Shown in pieces: positions 25,151 to 33,760 of a stretch of 64,000 nucleotides of DNA (positions are counted from its first letter, which is position 1; each line of letters begins with the position of its first letter). The position numbers were made by a program, and so were the translations under genes. The notes under the pieces are model-generated. The model did no database searches. It saw only the letters and a list, made by a program, of their open reading frames with translations, and was not told the DNA's origin. The DNA comes from Cellulomonas wangleii (lineage in GTDB: Bacteria > Actinomycetota > Actinomycetes > Actinomycetales > Cellulomonadaceae): the NCBI RefSeq assembly GCF_018388445.1, contig NZ_CP074405.1, forward strand, positions 186,001-250,000, given 5' to 3'.

Positions 25151-25716
25151 GCGAACCGACGCGTCGTCCGCCGACGCGTCGCGGCGTGCTGGGGATCGGC
25201 CTCGTCGCCCTCGCGGCCGCGTGAGCCCCGGCCCGTCCCGACGCGGGCAGGACGCCGCCGCCCACGCGCGCGCCCACCGCGTCGGCGGCCCCCACGCCGC
25301 CGTCGTCGCTCGACCTCACCGCCGCGCTTGCGGACGTCGAGGCGCGCCACGGCGTACGGCTCGGGCTGCACGCGCTGGACACCGCGCAGGGCCGGACCGT
25401 CAGCCACCGCGCGGACGAGCGGTTCGCGTTCTGTTCGACGTTCAAGCCGCTCGCGGCGGTCGCCGTGCTCGCGTCCCGGGGCGTCGGCGGGATGGACGAG
25501 ATCGTGCCGGTCACCGCGGACGACCTGGTGACGTACTCGCCGGTCGCCGAGACGCGCGTCGGTGCCGGCATGTCATGGCGCGAGCTGGGCGACGCGGCCG
25601 GCCGGTACAGCGACAACACCGCGGGCAACCTGCTGCTGCGCGGCGCCGGAGGGCCGGAGGGCCTGACGGCCTGGCTGCGGGGCGTCGGCAACGACGTCAC
25701 GCGCAGCGACCGCTGG
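25147..25716 (+). pseudogene. Class A beta-lactamase, stop at the lipobox Cys and 3' truncated
   Basis: A twin-Arg/lipoprotein-type leader (RRGVLGIGLVALAAA) runs into a TGA at 25222, exactly where the lipobox Cys codon (TGC) is expected, and the same frame continues openly. The catalytic Ser-x-x-Lys motif (STFK, Ser codon 25435) and the SDN motif (25609) are intact. The sequence stops matching at DRW, just before the Glu166 loop, and runs into the end of the convergent esterase gene; the Glu, KTG motif and last ~100 residues are absent. It cannot make an active enzyme. Confidence 0.88.
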
Positions 25717-25729
25717 GGGGTGGCGGCGC

Positions 25730-26611
25730 TCAGCGCCCGAGGCGGTCGGCGAGGAACCGGCCGGCGCGGTCGAGGGCGAGGTCCGCCTCCTCCAGCCGTC
25801 CGGCGAAGTGCTGGAAGACGTGCGGCGCCCCGGCGACGACCTCCAGCACGACGTCGACGTGCGCCGAGGCGGCGCGTGCCGCGAGCCGGGTCGCGTCGTC
25901 GAGGAGCACCTCGTGGGAGCCCACCTGCACGAGCAGCGGCGGCAGTCCGTGCAGGTCGGCGTGCAGAGGGCTCGCGGTGGGATCGGACGGGTCGGCGCCC
26001 CCGAGGTAGAGGGCGGCGATCTGCGCGATCCCCGCCGCATCGAAGATCGGGTCCAGCGCCTCATGGGTGCGCAGGCTCTCGCCGGTCAGCGTGAGGTCGA
26101 CCCACGGCGACATCGCGACGACGGCGGCCGGTAGCGGCAGGCCGGCGTCCCGCGCGCGCAGCAGGACGGCCAGGGCCAGGCCGGCGCCGGCGGAGTCGCC
26201 GGCCATGGCAAGGCGCTCCGGCGGGTCCTGGTCGAGCAGCGCCCGGTAGGCGGCCACTCCGTCGTCGACCGCCGCCGGGAACACCGCCTCGGGCGCCAGC
26301 CGGTAGTCGAGCGAGACGGCGCTCGTCCCCGCGCGCCGGGCGAGGGCGGTGGCCAGCGCGAGCCCGGAGCGCGCCGAGCCGATCGAGTAGCCGCCCCCGT
26401 GCAGGTAGAGCAGCGTGCCTGCCGTCGTCGTCGGAGGTTCCGCCCTCAGGCCGGGGACGCCGCCGACCGTCACGGGAGTCACCGTGACGTCAGGTGCGGC
26501 GGGTCGCGCGCAGTAGGCCTCGAACCCCGCCCGCTGCTCCGCGAGGGACGCGGCCGCCGCGTCCCCGCCGCGCAGCTCGCGGTCGATCTCGAGGAGCTGG
26601 TTCTCGGACAT
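25730..26611 (-). CDS. Alpha/beta-hydrolase esterase, hormone-sensitive-lipase family
   Basis: 293 residues. The oxyanion motif HGGGYSIGS (about 71), nucleophile Ser140 in GDSAGAG, and the later Asp and His (SHEVLLDD, APHVFQHF) complete the bacterial HSL family set. It hydrolyses short acyl esters; the natural substrate is unknown. Its 3' end abuts the point where the beta-lactamase gene is cut off, so it marks one side of that rearrangement. Confidence 0.92.
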   Translation of the reverse strand: MSENQLLEIDRELRGGDAAAASLAEQRAGFEAYCARPAAPDVTVTPVTVGGVPGLRAEPPTTTAGTLLYLHGGGYSIGSARSGLALATALARRAGTSAVSLDYRLAPEAVFPAAVDDGVAAYRALLDQDPPERLAMAGDSAGAGLALAVLLRARDAGLPLPAAVVAMSPWVDLTLTGESLRTHEALDPIFDAAGIAQIAALYLGGADPSDPTASPLHADLHGLPPLLVQVGSHEVLLDDATRLAARAASAHVDVVLEVVAGAPHVFQHFAGRLEEADLALDRAGRFLADRLGR

Positions 26612-26748
26612 GCCGCCCCCGGACGTCGTTCCGATCTGTCCGTCCGACCGTACGTGCGGGCACCGACACGAGCTGCCAGCGGGCCCGGAACAGCAGCGCC
26701 GGCACCCGGCACTTCCGTCGAGCCCGGGCCTGCGGCACGCTGATCGAT

Positions 26749-27861
26749 ATGCGCGACGACGAGTCGGCGGGAACCGCCACGCGAGCCCAGGCCCTCGCGT
26801 GGCGGTTGGGGCGCCACGGGCTGGTCCCGCCCGGGGGGTCCACGGCCGAGGACGTCGTCGGTGGGCTCGTCGCGCTCCCCGCGCAGTCCGACGTCGACCT
26901 CGCGGTGCGGACGCGGCAGGCGGCGCCCGCGGAGGGGGAGGTCGCCGCGGCGCTCGCGGACGGCCGGCTGATCCGGACGTTCACCTTCCGCGGCAGCGTG
27001 CACGTCATGACGCCGGACGACGCCGCGGTGCACCTGGCGGTCCGGGGCTCCGGGCGGCAGTGGGAGCTGCGGAGCTGGCGCGAGTACTACGGCCTCGAGC
27101 CGCAGGACTGGCCGGCCTTCCGCGCCACCGTCCGCGAGGTCCTCGACGACGGCCCGCTCACGCACGACGAGCTGGTCGCGGCGCTCACCGCGCGGCCCGC
27201 GTACCGGCACCTCGGGCCGGCGGTCGAGGGCGGGGCGTGGGCCCTGCTCAAGGCGCTGGCCTGGCAGGGGGACCTCTGCCTGGGACCCACCCGCGACCGT
27301 CGCACGACGCTGCAGGCGCTCGCGCACGTCCCCGGGTGGCCGGGCATCCCGGACCTCGACGACGCCGGGCCCCGCGCGGTGGAGGCGTACGTCCGCGCGT
27401 ACGGCCCGACGACGCCCGACGGCCTGCAGTACTGGCTCGGGAACGGGCTGAGCGCGGGACGACGGCTGGCGCGGTGGACGGCCGACGTCGGGGACCGGCT
27501 CACCACCGTGCAGGTCGGCGGCCGCGACGCGCTGGTGCTGCGCGAGGACGTCGACGACCTGCTCGCCGCCGAGCCGACCGATGCGGTGCGGCTGCTGCCC
27601 GGGTACGACCAGTGGGTGCTCGGCCCCGGCACGGCGGACCGCGACGTCGTCCCTCCCGCGTGGCGGACCGCGGCGACCCGCGGGACGCCGCTGGTGGTCG
27701 TCGGCGGCGTGGTCGTCGGGACGTGGGCCGAGCGCGACGGCGACCTGACCGTGCGGTGGGCGCACGAGGGCCCGGCGGCCCGGCGCGCGCTCGACGACGG
27801 CGTCGACCGGCTGGCGGTGGGCCTCGGTCGTCCGCTGCGGGTCACCGTCGAGGCGGGGTAG
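26749..27861 (+). CDS. Winged-helix DNA-binding protein, AlkZ-like (HTH_42)
   Basis: 370 residues. TFTFRGSVHVMTPDDAAVHL, then the central winged helices, and the C-terminal YDQWVLGPG segment are features of the HTH_42 family, which includes the DNA glycosylase AlkZ. AlkZ-type proteins unhook interstrand cross-links; many others in the family have no known substrate, so a repair role is only possible here. Confidence 0.83.
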   Translation: MRDDESAGTATRAQALAWRLGRHGLVPPGGSTAEDVVGGLVALPAQSDVDLAVRTRQAAPAEGEVAAALADGRLIRTFTFRGSVHVMTPDDAAVHLAVRGSGRQWELRSWREYYGLEPQDWPAFRATVREVLDDGPLTHDELVAALTARPAYRHLGPAVEGGAWALLKALAWQGDLCLGPTRDRRTTLQALAHVPGWPGIPDLDDAGPRAVEAYVRAYGPTTPDGLQYWLGNGLSAGRRLARWTADVGDRLTTVQVGGRDALVLREDVDDLLAAEPTDAVRLLPGYDQWVLGPGTADRDVVPPAWRTAATRGTPLVVVGGVVVGTWAERDGDLTVRWAHEGPAARRALDDGVDRLAVGLGRPLRVTVEAG

Positions 27862-27868
27862 CGCGAGC

Positions 27869-27900
27869 GGGCCGACCTGCCAGGGACGGCGGGTCGGCCC
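27869..27900. terminator. Bidirectional hairpin
   Basis: GGGCCGACC and GGTCGGCCC form a 9-bp stem with a second inner pairing, in the gap between two convergent genes. Confidence 0.75.
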
Positions 27901-27958
27901 CCGGGTGCGGTGTCACGGGCGCCCACTGTCGACGGTGGCGCCGGTGGCCGCAGGCCCG

Positions 27959-28825
27959 TCAGCCCGGGAGCGGCGCCGTGCCGATGACCGCGGCCGTCGC
28001 GACCACGGCACCGGCGAGCTCGACGACACGGCCGAGGACCGCGTCCGCGTCGTAGCCCAGCGAGGTCAGGGTGCCGGCGGCCACCGCGGTGGTGACCCCG
28101 TACGTCGCGTACAGCCCGACCGGTACGACCATCAGCCACTCGCGCCACGACCCGGCCGACCCCAGCACGGGCAGTGCGACGTTGCCGCCCGAGCGCCACA
28201 CGTCGCGCAGCACCGGGGTGCGTCGCCACCAGCGCGGCGGGCGCGGCTCCCACGGCCACAGCAGCGGCACCCCGCCCGTGGTGAGCAGGTCCCCGACGAC
28301 GTGCACGCTCGCCCCGAGCCCGACGGCCACCGGCAGCCACGTCCACTCCGTCGGCGCGGCGACGGTGACGAACCCGGCCAGGGCGAGGGCCAGCGCCCAC
28401 GCGTGCAGGCGTCGGTTCCCCCCGAGCCGCAGCGCCTGCGCCGCGAACGCCACCAGCAGCAGCGACAGCACCCCGGCCCCGAGCGCGAGCTCGCCCAGCG
28501 CCTCGGTGTCGACGGTCAGGTGCCCGGCCGCCCACGCGACACCGGTGAGCACCGCGACGCCCAGCAGCGAGTGCGTGCCGTTGCGGTGCCCGCCCGCGAC
28601 GGCGCCGACGGCGTCGCACACCCACTGCGAGACCGGCGGCAGCGAGTTCGCGATCGTCGCGTCGTGGTGGTCGGCGTCCGGGGCGAGCGCGGCACCCGCG
28701 CACACGAGCGCGCCGGCCACGACGCCCAGCGGCGACACCGGGTACCACCCGAGGGTGTACGGCGCGGTGGAGGCGACCGCGACCCACGCGGCCGCCCCGC
28801 ACGCGGCGTGGTGCGCCCCCATCAT
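27959..28825 (-). CDS. Membrane-bound metal-dependent hydrolase, YdjM family
   Basis: 288 residues with about six membrane helices. MMGAHHAACG at the start, PDADHHDATIANSLPP and HRNGTHSLLG supply the His/Asp metal ligands of the YdjM (PF04307) family. The physiological substrate of the family is not settled. The double ATG at the start leaves a 3-base uncertainty. The following 278 bases up to the arsR end contain a CCGGTGTG/CACACCGG dyad and a repeated GTGTCCCAC but no gene. Confidence 0.82.
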   Translation of the reverse strand: MMGAHHAACGAAAWVAVASTAPYTLGWYPVSPLGVVAGALVCAGAALAPDADHHDATIANSLPPVSQWVCDAVGAVAGGHRNGTHSLLGVAVLTGVAWAAGHLTVDTEALGELALGAGVLSLLLVAFAAQALRLGGNRRLHAWALALALAGFVTVAAPTEWTWLPVAVGLGASVHVVGDLLTTGGVPLLWPWEPRPPRWWRRTPVLRDVWRSGGNVALPVLGSAGSWREWLMVVPVGLYATYGVTTAVAAGTLTSLGYDADAVLGRVVELAGAVVATAAVIGTAPLPG

Positions 28826-29103
28826 CGTGCGGCCGGTCCCGTCGCGTCCGTGCGGCGGGGCGGGACGGTGGCGGCGAGCACGCGGACCTCCGGTGCAGGT
28901 CAAGGGGGTGGGTGACGCCCCACCTCAGCCGTTCGGGTGACCAGCGTCAAACGCCCGGTGTGTCCCACCGGGGCGTGTCCCACACCGGCACGCTGCCACG
29001 CCCGGCGGGTGCGGCCACCGTGCACGCCTCGGGTCGCGCCCGGCCTCCTGGGTCGCGGGCTACGTCGTCGGTGACGTCGGGAGCGCGGACCGGTGCAGCG
29101 TCG

Positions 29104-29478
29104 TCATGCGTCGACCGCGTCGAGCAGGTGCGCACCGAGGTGGGCGGTGAGCGCCCGGACCGCGTCGGGGACGAGGGTGTAGTACGACCAGACCCCGCGC
29201 TTCTCCCGGGTGACGAAGCCGGCGTCGGTGAGCACCTTGAGGTGGTGGGACACCGTCGGCTGCGACAGCCCGACCGGCTCGGTGAGGTCGCACACGCACG
29301 CCTCGCCGCCGTCGTGGGCGGCGATGAGCGACAGCAGCCGCAGCCGCGCCGGGTCGGCCAGGGCCTTGAGCGTGCGGGCGGTGCGCTCGGCGTCCTCGGC
29401 GCTCATCGTCGAGCCGGTGGCGGGGCTGCAGCAGCCCGTCGACGCGGTCGAGGTCACCGGGAGCAGGTCGAGAGCCAT
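29104..29478 (-). CDS. arsR: ArsR arsenic-responsive repressor
   Basis: 124 residues, winged helix LSQPTVSHHLKVLTDAGFV. The metal-sensing pair is Cys61/Cys63 in EACVCDL, the As(III)/Sb(III) site of the ArsR helix-3 class; an extra Cys pair (STGCCS) lies near the N-terminus and could supply a third ligand. Start chosen at the ATG before DLLPVTS; longer readings would run through the operator sites. It diverges from arsM across a 100-base region holding three 16-bp operator-like dyads. Confidence 0.93.
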   Translation of the reverse strand: MALDLLPVTSTASTGCCSPATGSTMSAEDAERTARTLKALADPARLRLLSLIAAHDGGEACVCDLTEPVGLSQPTVSHHLKVLTDAGFVTREKRGVWSYYTLVPDAVRALTAHLGAHLLDAVDA

Positions 29479-29498
29479 GCAGGCATCATGCGCCACGC

Positions 29499-29530
29499 AT
29501 TGACGCCTGTCGATGTTGACAGCCGTCGAT
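29499..29530. promoter_or_regulatory. Two tandem ArsR operator-like dyads
   Basis: ATTGACgcctGTCGAT (29499-29514) and GTTGACagccGTCGAT (29515-29530) are adjacent 6-4-6 dyads between arsR and arsM. The same pattern recurs at 29550 and before the ACR3 gene. Confidence 0.7.
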
Positions 29531-29549
29531 GCCTGGTCCACTCTCGGGT

Positions 29550-29565
29550 ATCGACGGGCATCAAT
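29550..29565. promoter_or_regulatory. ArsR operator-like dyad before arsM
   Basis: ATCGACgggcATCAAT, the 6-4-6 pattern of the other ars sites, ends 5 bases before the GAGGAG ribosome site of arsM. Confidence 0.65.
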
Positions 29566-29578
29566 ATGAGGAGAAGTG

Positions 29579-30364
29579 ATGGCACAGGACATCCGGGAGC
29601 AGGTCCGGGCGCGCTACGCGCTGGCAGCCGTGCAGGGCAGCGGGGACGCGGGCTGCTGCGGCGGGGACCCGGTCGGGGGGTGCGGGCCGACGGACGGGCC
29701 GACGGACCTGGTGATCGACGAGCGGTTCGGCGCCGCGCTGTACGGGGCGCAGGACGCGGCGGCGGTGCCGGCCGAGGCGCTGGCGGCGTCCCTGGGCTGC
29801 GGCAACCCGCTGATGGTCGCCGAGCTGCGCGAGGGTGAGCGGGTGCTCGACCTGGGCTCGGGCGGCGGGATCGACGTGCTGCTGTCCGCCCGGCGGGTCG
29901 GAGCGACCGGGTTCGCCTACGGCGTCGACATGACCGACGAGATGCTGGACCTGGCCCGCGCCAACGCGGCCAAGGCCGGTGCGACGAACGTGGAGTTCCG
30001 CAAGGGCACGATCGAGGACCTCCCGCTGGACGACGCGACGGTCGACGTCGTCATCTCCAACTGCGTGGTGAACCTGTCCCCGGACAAGCCGGCGGTGCTG
30101 GCCGAGGCGTTCCGGGTGCTGGTGCCCGGCGGCCGGTTCGGGATCTCGGACGTCGTCGCCGAGGACCATCTCACTCCCGAGCAGCGCGCCGAGCGCGGGT
30201 CCTACGTCGGGTGCATCGCCGGGGCGCTGTCGCGCACCGAGTACCTCGAGGGCCTGGCGGCGGCGGGGTTCGTCGACGCCGAGGTCGAGTTCACCCACAC
30301 CGTGGCCGACGGCATGCACGGCGCGATCGTGCGCGCCCGCAAGCCCGCACCCCAGGACGCGTGA
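29579..30364 (+). CDS. arsM: ArsM arsenite methyltransferase
   Basis: 261 residues. SAM-binding VLDLGSGGGIDVLLSA, then the As(III)-binding cysteines of the family: a Cys cluster near the N-terminus (GCCGG, GGCG), Cys in SLGCGNP, in SNCVVNLSPDK and in YVGCIAGAL. The SNCVVNLS motif is diagnostic for ArsM. The enzyme methylates trivalent arsenic to volatile or less retained species. GAGGAG is immediately upstream of the ATG, behind three ArsR-type dyads. Confidence 0.95.
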   Translation: MAQDIREQVRARYALAAVQGSGDAGCCGGDPVGGCGPTDGPTDLVIDERFGAALYGAQDAAAVPAEALAASLGCGNPLMVAELREGERVLDLGSGGGIDVLLSARRVGATGFAYGVDMTDEMLDLARANAAKAGATNVEFRKGTIEDLPLDDATVDVVISNCVVNLSPDKPAVLAEAFRVLVPGGRFGISDVVAEDHLTPEQRAERGSYVGCIAGALSRTEYLEGLAAAGFVDAEVEFTHTVADGMHGAIVRARKPAPQDA

Positions 30365-30438
30365 TCGACGGCGGTTCACCAGCGCGAGCCGCCCCCGGGC
30401 GTGGCCGGTCCCGCTGCCCGGCGCGAACCGGACGCGAG

Positions 30439-30463
30439 GGCCGCACCCACCCGGGGTGCGGCC
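30439..30463. terminator. Bidirectional terminator between arsM and arsC
   Basis: GGCCGCACCC and GGGTGCGGCC form a perfect 10-bp stem with a 5-base loop, midway in the gap between the convergent genes. The rest of this gap holds nothing recognisable. Confidence 0.8.
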
Positions 30464-30478
30464 TTCGCCGCGTCCGCG

Positions 30479-30898
30479 TCAGGCGGTGACGGGCTCCACG
30501 CCGAGCTCGGCGAGCAGGGCCAGGACGCGGCCGCGGATCTCGTCGCGGATCGGGCGGACCGCCTCGATGCCCTGGCCGGCCGGGTCGGCCAGGGCCCAGT
30601 CCTCGTACCGCGTGCCGGGGAAGATCGGGCAGACGTCGCCGCAGCCCATGGTGACGACGACGTCGGACGCCTCGACCGCGTCGGCGGTGAGGACCTTGGG
30701 GCGCTCGGCCCGGATGTCGATGCCCTCCTCGAGCATCGCCTCCACGGCGACCGGGTTGATCTTCTCGGCGGGCAGGGACCCGGCGGAGCGGACCTCGACG
30801 GCCCCGCCGGACAGGTGCCGCAGGTACCCCGCAGCCATCTGGGAGCGGCCGGCGTTGTGCACGCAGACGAACAGGGCGGACGGCTTGGTGTCGCTCAT
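30479..30898 (-). CDS. arsC: Arsenate reductase, low-molecular-weight phosphatase type
   Basis: 139 residues. P-loop CVHNAGRS (Cys12) near the N-terminus and the redox pair in TMGCGDVCP, as in thioredoxin/mycothiol-linked ArsC. It reduces arsenate to arsenite for export by ACR3. Last gene of a leftward operon with ACR3 and the ArsR-ArsC fusion, 16 bases after the latter. Confidence 0.93.
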   Translation of the reverse strand: MSDTKPSALFVCVHNAGRSQMAAGYLRHLSGGAVEVRSAGSLPAEKINPVAVEAMLEEGIDIRAERPKVLTADAVEASDVVVTMGCGDVCPIFPGTRYEDWALADPAGQGIEAVRPIRDEIRGRVLALLAELGVEPVTA

Positions 30899-30914
30899 CG
30901 GGTCTCCACGGGGG

Positions 30915-31931
30915 TCACGTGCTGGGCAGGGTCAGGTCGGGCAGCAGGTCGGTGAGCAGCGCGCGGACGCGCCGGTCGATCTCGTCGCGGATCGCGCGGA
31001 CGCCGGCCTCGGAGGCGAGGGCCGGGTCGCCGACGACCCAGTCCTCGTACCGCTTGCCGGGCAGGACCGGGCAGGTGTCGCCGCAGCCCATGGTGATGAC
31101 GACGTCCGCCGCCCGGACGGCGTCGTCGGTCAAGGGCTTGGGGAACGCGTCGTCGTCCGCGCCGAGCTCGGCCAGCAGCGGGCGGACCGCGGCGTGCACG
31201 TCCGCGGCGGGCGTCGACCCGGCGGAGCGGACGGTGACGGCGTCGCCGGCGTGGTGGCGCAGCAGGGCGGCGGCGAGCTGGGAGCGGCCCGCGTTGGCGA
31301 CGCACACGAACAGCACCTGCGGGCGGGTGCCCGCGGCGTCCAGCGACCGGGCGGTGTCGGTCAGCCGCTGGCGGGCGAAGCGCTCGGCGTTGACGACCAG
31401 GTGCGAGCGGAGCGCCGAGGACCGGGCCAGACCGGTGTAGGACTCGCGGACCACGCTGAGCACCGCCCCGGGGTCGCGGTCGGGGAAGGTCGCGACGAGC
31501 CGGTCGGCGATCCGCACCAGGGCGTCCTCGGCGTCGGTGAGGCCGGCCAGCGGCACCGCGGTCGCGGCCTGCGCCGCGGCCGGGGCGAAGGAGTCCAGCA
31601 GCGTGGTGACCGCACCGCGCAACGCCGGCTGCACGCGGTAGTACACCCAGGTCCCGCGGCGCTCGGACGTCAGCAGGCCGACGTCCTTGAGCAGCCTGAG
31701 GTGGTGGGACACCGTCGGCTGGGAGACGTCGGCGACCGTGGCCAGGTCGCACACGCACGCCTCACCGGTCGGCGTGGCGGCGATGAGCGACAGCATCCGC
31801 AGGCGCAGCGGGTCACCCAGCGCCTTGAGGGTGGCGGCGACGTGGGCCGCGGCGTCGGCTCCCATCGCGCGGTCGGCGGGCGAGGTCTGCGGTGTGCAGC
31901 CACCGCCCGCGGTGACGTCGGTCGTCGTCAT
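30915..31931 (-). CDS. ArsR-ArsC fusion: repressor joined to arsenate reductase
   Basis: 338 residues in three parts. 1-115: ArsR winged helix with the metal pair Cys59/Cys61 (EACVCDL) and VSQPTVSHHLRLLKDVG. ~130-195: a helical bundle of the kind found at the N-terminus of arsenate-mycothiol transferases (AEDALVRIADRLVATFPDRD). ~203-338: an ArsC phosphatase-fold domain with P-loop CVANAGRS (Cys210) and redox pair CGDTCP. One chain may thus both sense arsenite and reduce arsenate. Its ATG overlaps the stop of the ACR3 gene. Confidence 0.92.
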   Translation of the reverse strand: MTTTDVTAGGGCTPQTSPADRAMGADAAAHVAATLKALGDPLRLRMLSLIAATPTGEACVCDLATVADVSQPTVSHHLRLLKDVGLLTSERRGTWVYYRVQPALRGAVTTLLDSFAPAAAQAATAVPLAGLTDAEDALVRIADRLVATFPDRDPGAVLSVVRESYTGLARSSALRSHLVVNAERFARQRLTDTARSLDAAGTRPQVLFVCVANAGRSQLAAALLRHHAGDAVTVRSAGSTPAADVHAAVRPLLAELGADDDAFPKPLTDDAVRAADVVITMGCGDTCPVLPGKRYEDWVVGDPALASEAGVRAIRDEIDRRVRALLTDLLPDLTLPST

Positions 31932-33025
31932 GAGCGTGCCTCCTGCGGCTCGGCGGCGGAGGGGGAGGTCGGGGAGGGCGGGAACCAGCGGTCCCGCGCC
32001 CAGAGGCTGACGTAGACCAGCGCGACCAGGACCGGGACCTCGATCAGCGGACCGACCACACCGGCCAGCGCCTGGCCCGAGGTCGCGCCGAACGTCCCGA
32101 TCGCCACCGCGATCGCGAGCTCGAAGTTGTTGCCCGCGGCGGTGAACGCCAGCGTCGTCGACCGCGCGTAGCCCAGCCCGAGGCCACGCCCGGCGGCCAG
32201 GCCCACGGCCCACATGACCCCGAAGTAGACCAGCAGCGGCAGCGCGATCCGGGCGACGTCGAGCGGTCGCGACGTGACGGCCTCACCCTGCAGGGCGAAC
32301 AGCAGCACGATCGTGAACAGCAGCCCGTACAGCGCCCACGGACCCACCCGCGGGACGAACCGCTCCTCGTACCAGTCGCGCCCGCGCGCCCGCTCACCGA
32401 TCCACCGGGAGGCGAAGCCGGCGAGCAGCGGGATGCCGAGGAACACGGCGACGTTGACCGCGATCTGCCCCACGGAGACGTCCAGGCCCGCGGAGTCCAG
32501 ACCCAGCCAGCCCGGCAGCACCGTGAGGTAGAACCAGCCCAGCAGCGAGAACGCCACCACCTGGAACACCGAGTTGACCGCGACCAGCACCGCGGCGGCC
32601 TCACGGTCGCCGCAGGCGAGGTCGTTCCAGATCACGACCATCGCGATGCACCGTGCGAGGCCCACGACGATCAGCCCGGTGCGGTACTCGGGCAGGTCGG
32701 GCAGCAGCAGCCAGGCGAGCGCGAACATCAGCGCCGGCCCGACGACCCAGTTCAGCGCGAGCGAGCTCACCAGCAGGCGCCTGTCACCCGTCACCGCGGC
32801 GACCCGGTCGTAGCGGACCTTCGCGAGCACCGGGTACATCATCACCAGCAGCCCGAGCGCGATCGGCAGGGAGATGCCCCCGACCTCGAGGCGTGCGAGC
32901 CCGTCACCGAGAGCGGGGACGAACCTGCCCAGCACCAGGCCGGCGACCATGGCCGTCCCGATCCAGGCCGGCAGCCAGCGGTCGAGCATCGAGAGGCGCG
33001 GCCTCCCGTCGGCTTGGTTCGACAT
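31928..33025 (-). CDS. acr3: ACR3 arsenite efflux transporter
   Basis: 365 residues, ten membrane helices. GLARCIAMVVIWNDLACGD carries the essential membrane Cys, and TAAGNNFELAIAVAIGTFG the conserved Asn-Phe-Glu helix of ACR3 transporters. It exports As(III) driven by the membrane potential. First gene of the ars operon, directly behind an ArsR-type dyad. Confidence 0.95.
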   Translation of the reverse strand: MSNQADGRPRLSMLDRWLPAWIGTAMVAGLVLGRFVPALGDGLARLEVGGISLPIALGLLVMMYPVLAKVRYDRVAAVTGDRRLLVSSLALNWVVGPALMFALAWLLLPDLPEYRTGLIVVGLARCIAMVVIWNDLACGDREAAAVLVAVNSVFQVVAFSLLGWFYLTVLPGWLGLDSAGLDVSVGQIAVNVAVFLGIPLLAGFASRWIGERARGRDWYEERFVPRVGPWALYGLLFTIVLLFALQGEAVTSRPLDVARIALPLLVYFGVMWAVGLAAGRGLGLGYARSTTLAFTAAGNNFELAIAVAIGTFGATSGQALAGVVGPLIEVPVLVALVYVSLWARDRWFPPSPTSPSAAEPQEARS

Positions 33026-33033
33026 GGCTCTAT

Positions 33034-33049
33034 ATTGACAGAGATCAAA
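33034..33049. promoter_or_regulatory. ArsR operator-like dyad before acr3
   Basis: ATTGACagagATCAAA, the same 6-4-6 pattern as the sites in the arsR-arsM region, 8 bases upstream of the ACR3 start codon. Confidence 0.7.
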
Positions 33050-33063
33050 CCAACGCCGCGCGA

Positions 33064-33092
33064 ACGCGGGATGACGAGTCGTCGTCCCGCGT
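33064..33092 (-). terminator. Hairpin after the 160-residue membrane protein gene
   Basis: ACGCGGGATGACG and CGTCGTCCCGCGT pair over 13 bp (one G-U) around a 3-base loop, between that gene's stop and the acr3 promoter region. Confidence 0.7.
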
Positions 33093-33140
33093 GCGCACCG
33101 CGGCCGGGTCAGCGGACCCGGGCGAGCCGGCGGCGGTCGG

Positions 33141-33623
33141 CTACCGCGCTGCGCGGGCGGGTGCGGGCCGGCGTGCGGCCAGCACCACCGCGGCGACGGC
33201 GGCGCAGGACGCGACGCCCGCGACGACGCGCAGCGCGACACCCGTCGACGAGTGCACGCCACCGGACACCCCGAGCTCGTCGGCCACGGTCATGCCCGTC
33301 GAGAACGTCACGACGAACCCGACCGGCCCTCCGAGCGCGAGCAGGACCAGGTAGGCGGCAGCCACCGCGCGGGCGGGCGGGCGCAGCCGTGCGACCAGCA
33401 CCACGCCGACGGCCGGCAGCAGGACGCCGAGCGCCACCGCGACGAGCACGAGCGTCCGCGCGGACCGCCAGTCGCTCCCGGCCAGCGCGTGCTCCAGCTC
33501 GGCGGGGGTGAGCCAGGGGGCCGCGGCCCGCGGGTCGAGCACCAGGGCGTCGACGCCGAGCAGGACGGCGTAGCCGGCGACGAGCACGCTACCGGCCAGC
33601 GCGATCACGGTCCGAGCAGCCAC
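33141..33623 (-). CDS. Four-helix membrane protein, unknown function
   Basis: 160 residues: an N-terminal helix, a hydrophilic loop (LDPRAAAPWLTPAELEHALAG), then three more helices and an Arg/Ala-rich tail. GTG start. No recognised family; gene context gives no hint, since it has its own terminator before the ars operon. Confidence 0.7.
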   Translation of the reverse strand: MAARTVIALAGSVLVAGYAVLLGVDALVLDPRAAAPWLTPAELEHALAGSDWRSARTLVLVAVALGVLLPAVGVVLVARLRPPARAVAAAYLVLLALGGPVGFVVTFSTGMTVADELGVSGGVHSSTGVALRVVAGVASCAAVAAVVLAARRPAPARAAR

Positions 33624-33760
33624 GCCCGGACGGTAGGCGCGACCGCGCCGTCGGGGCGTCCTCCCGTGGTCGGACGCCTCGTCCGCGGCACGCGCGGAGC
33701 TCCCGGGCTACGGTCGGACCAGGCCCACACGAGGACCAGGCCACGGAAGGACCACCGGCG

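Noticed and set aside
25147..25716. TGA at the lipobox Cys as a selenocysteine or readthrough codon
   Set aside because: A Sec in a lipobox has no known role, no selenocysteine insertion element was recognised, and the gene is also cut off before its catalytic Glu, so simple decay explains it.
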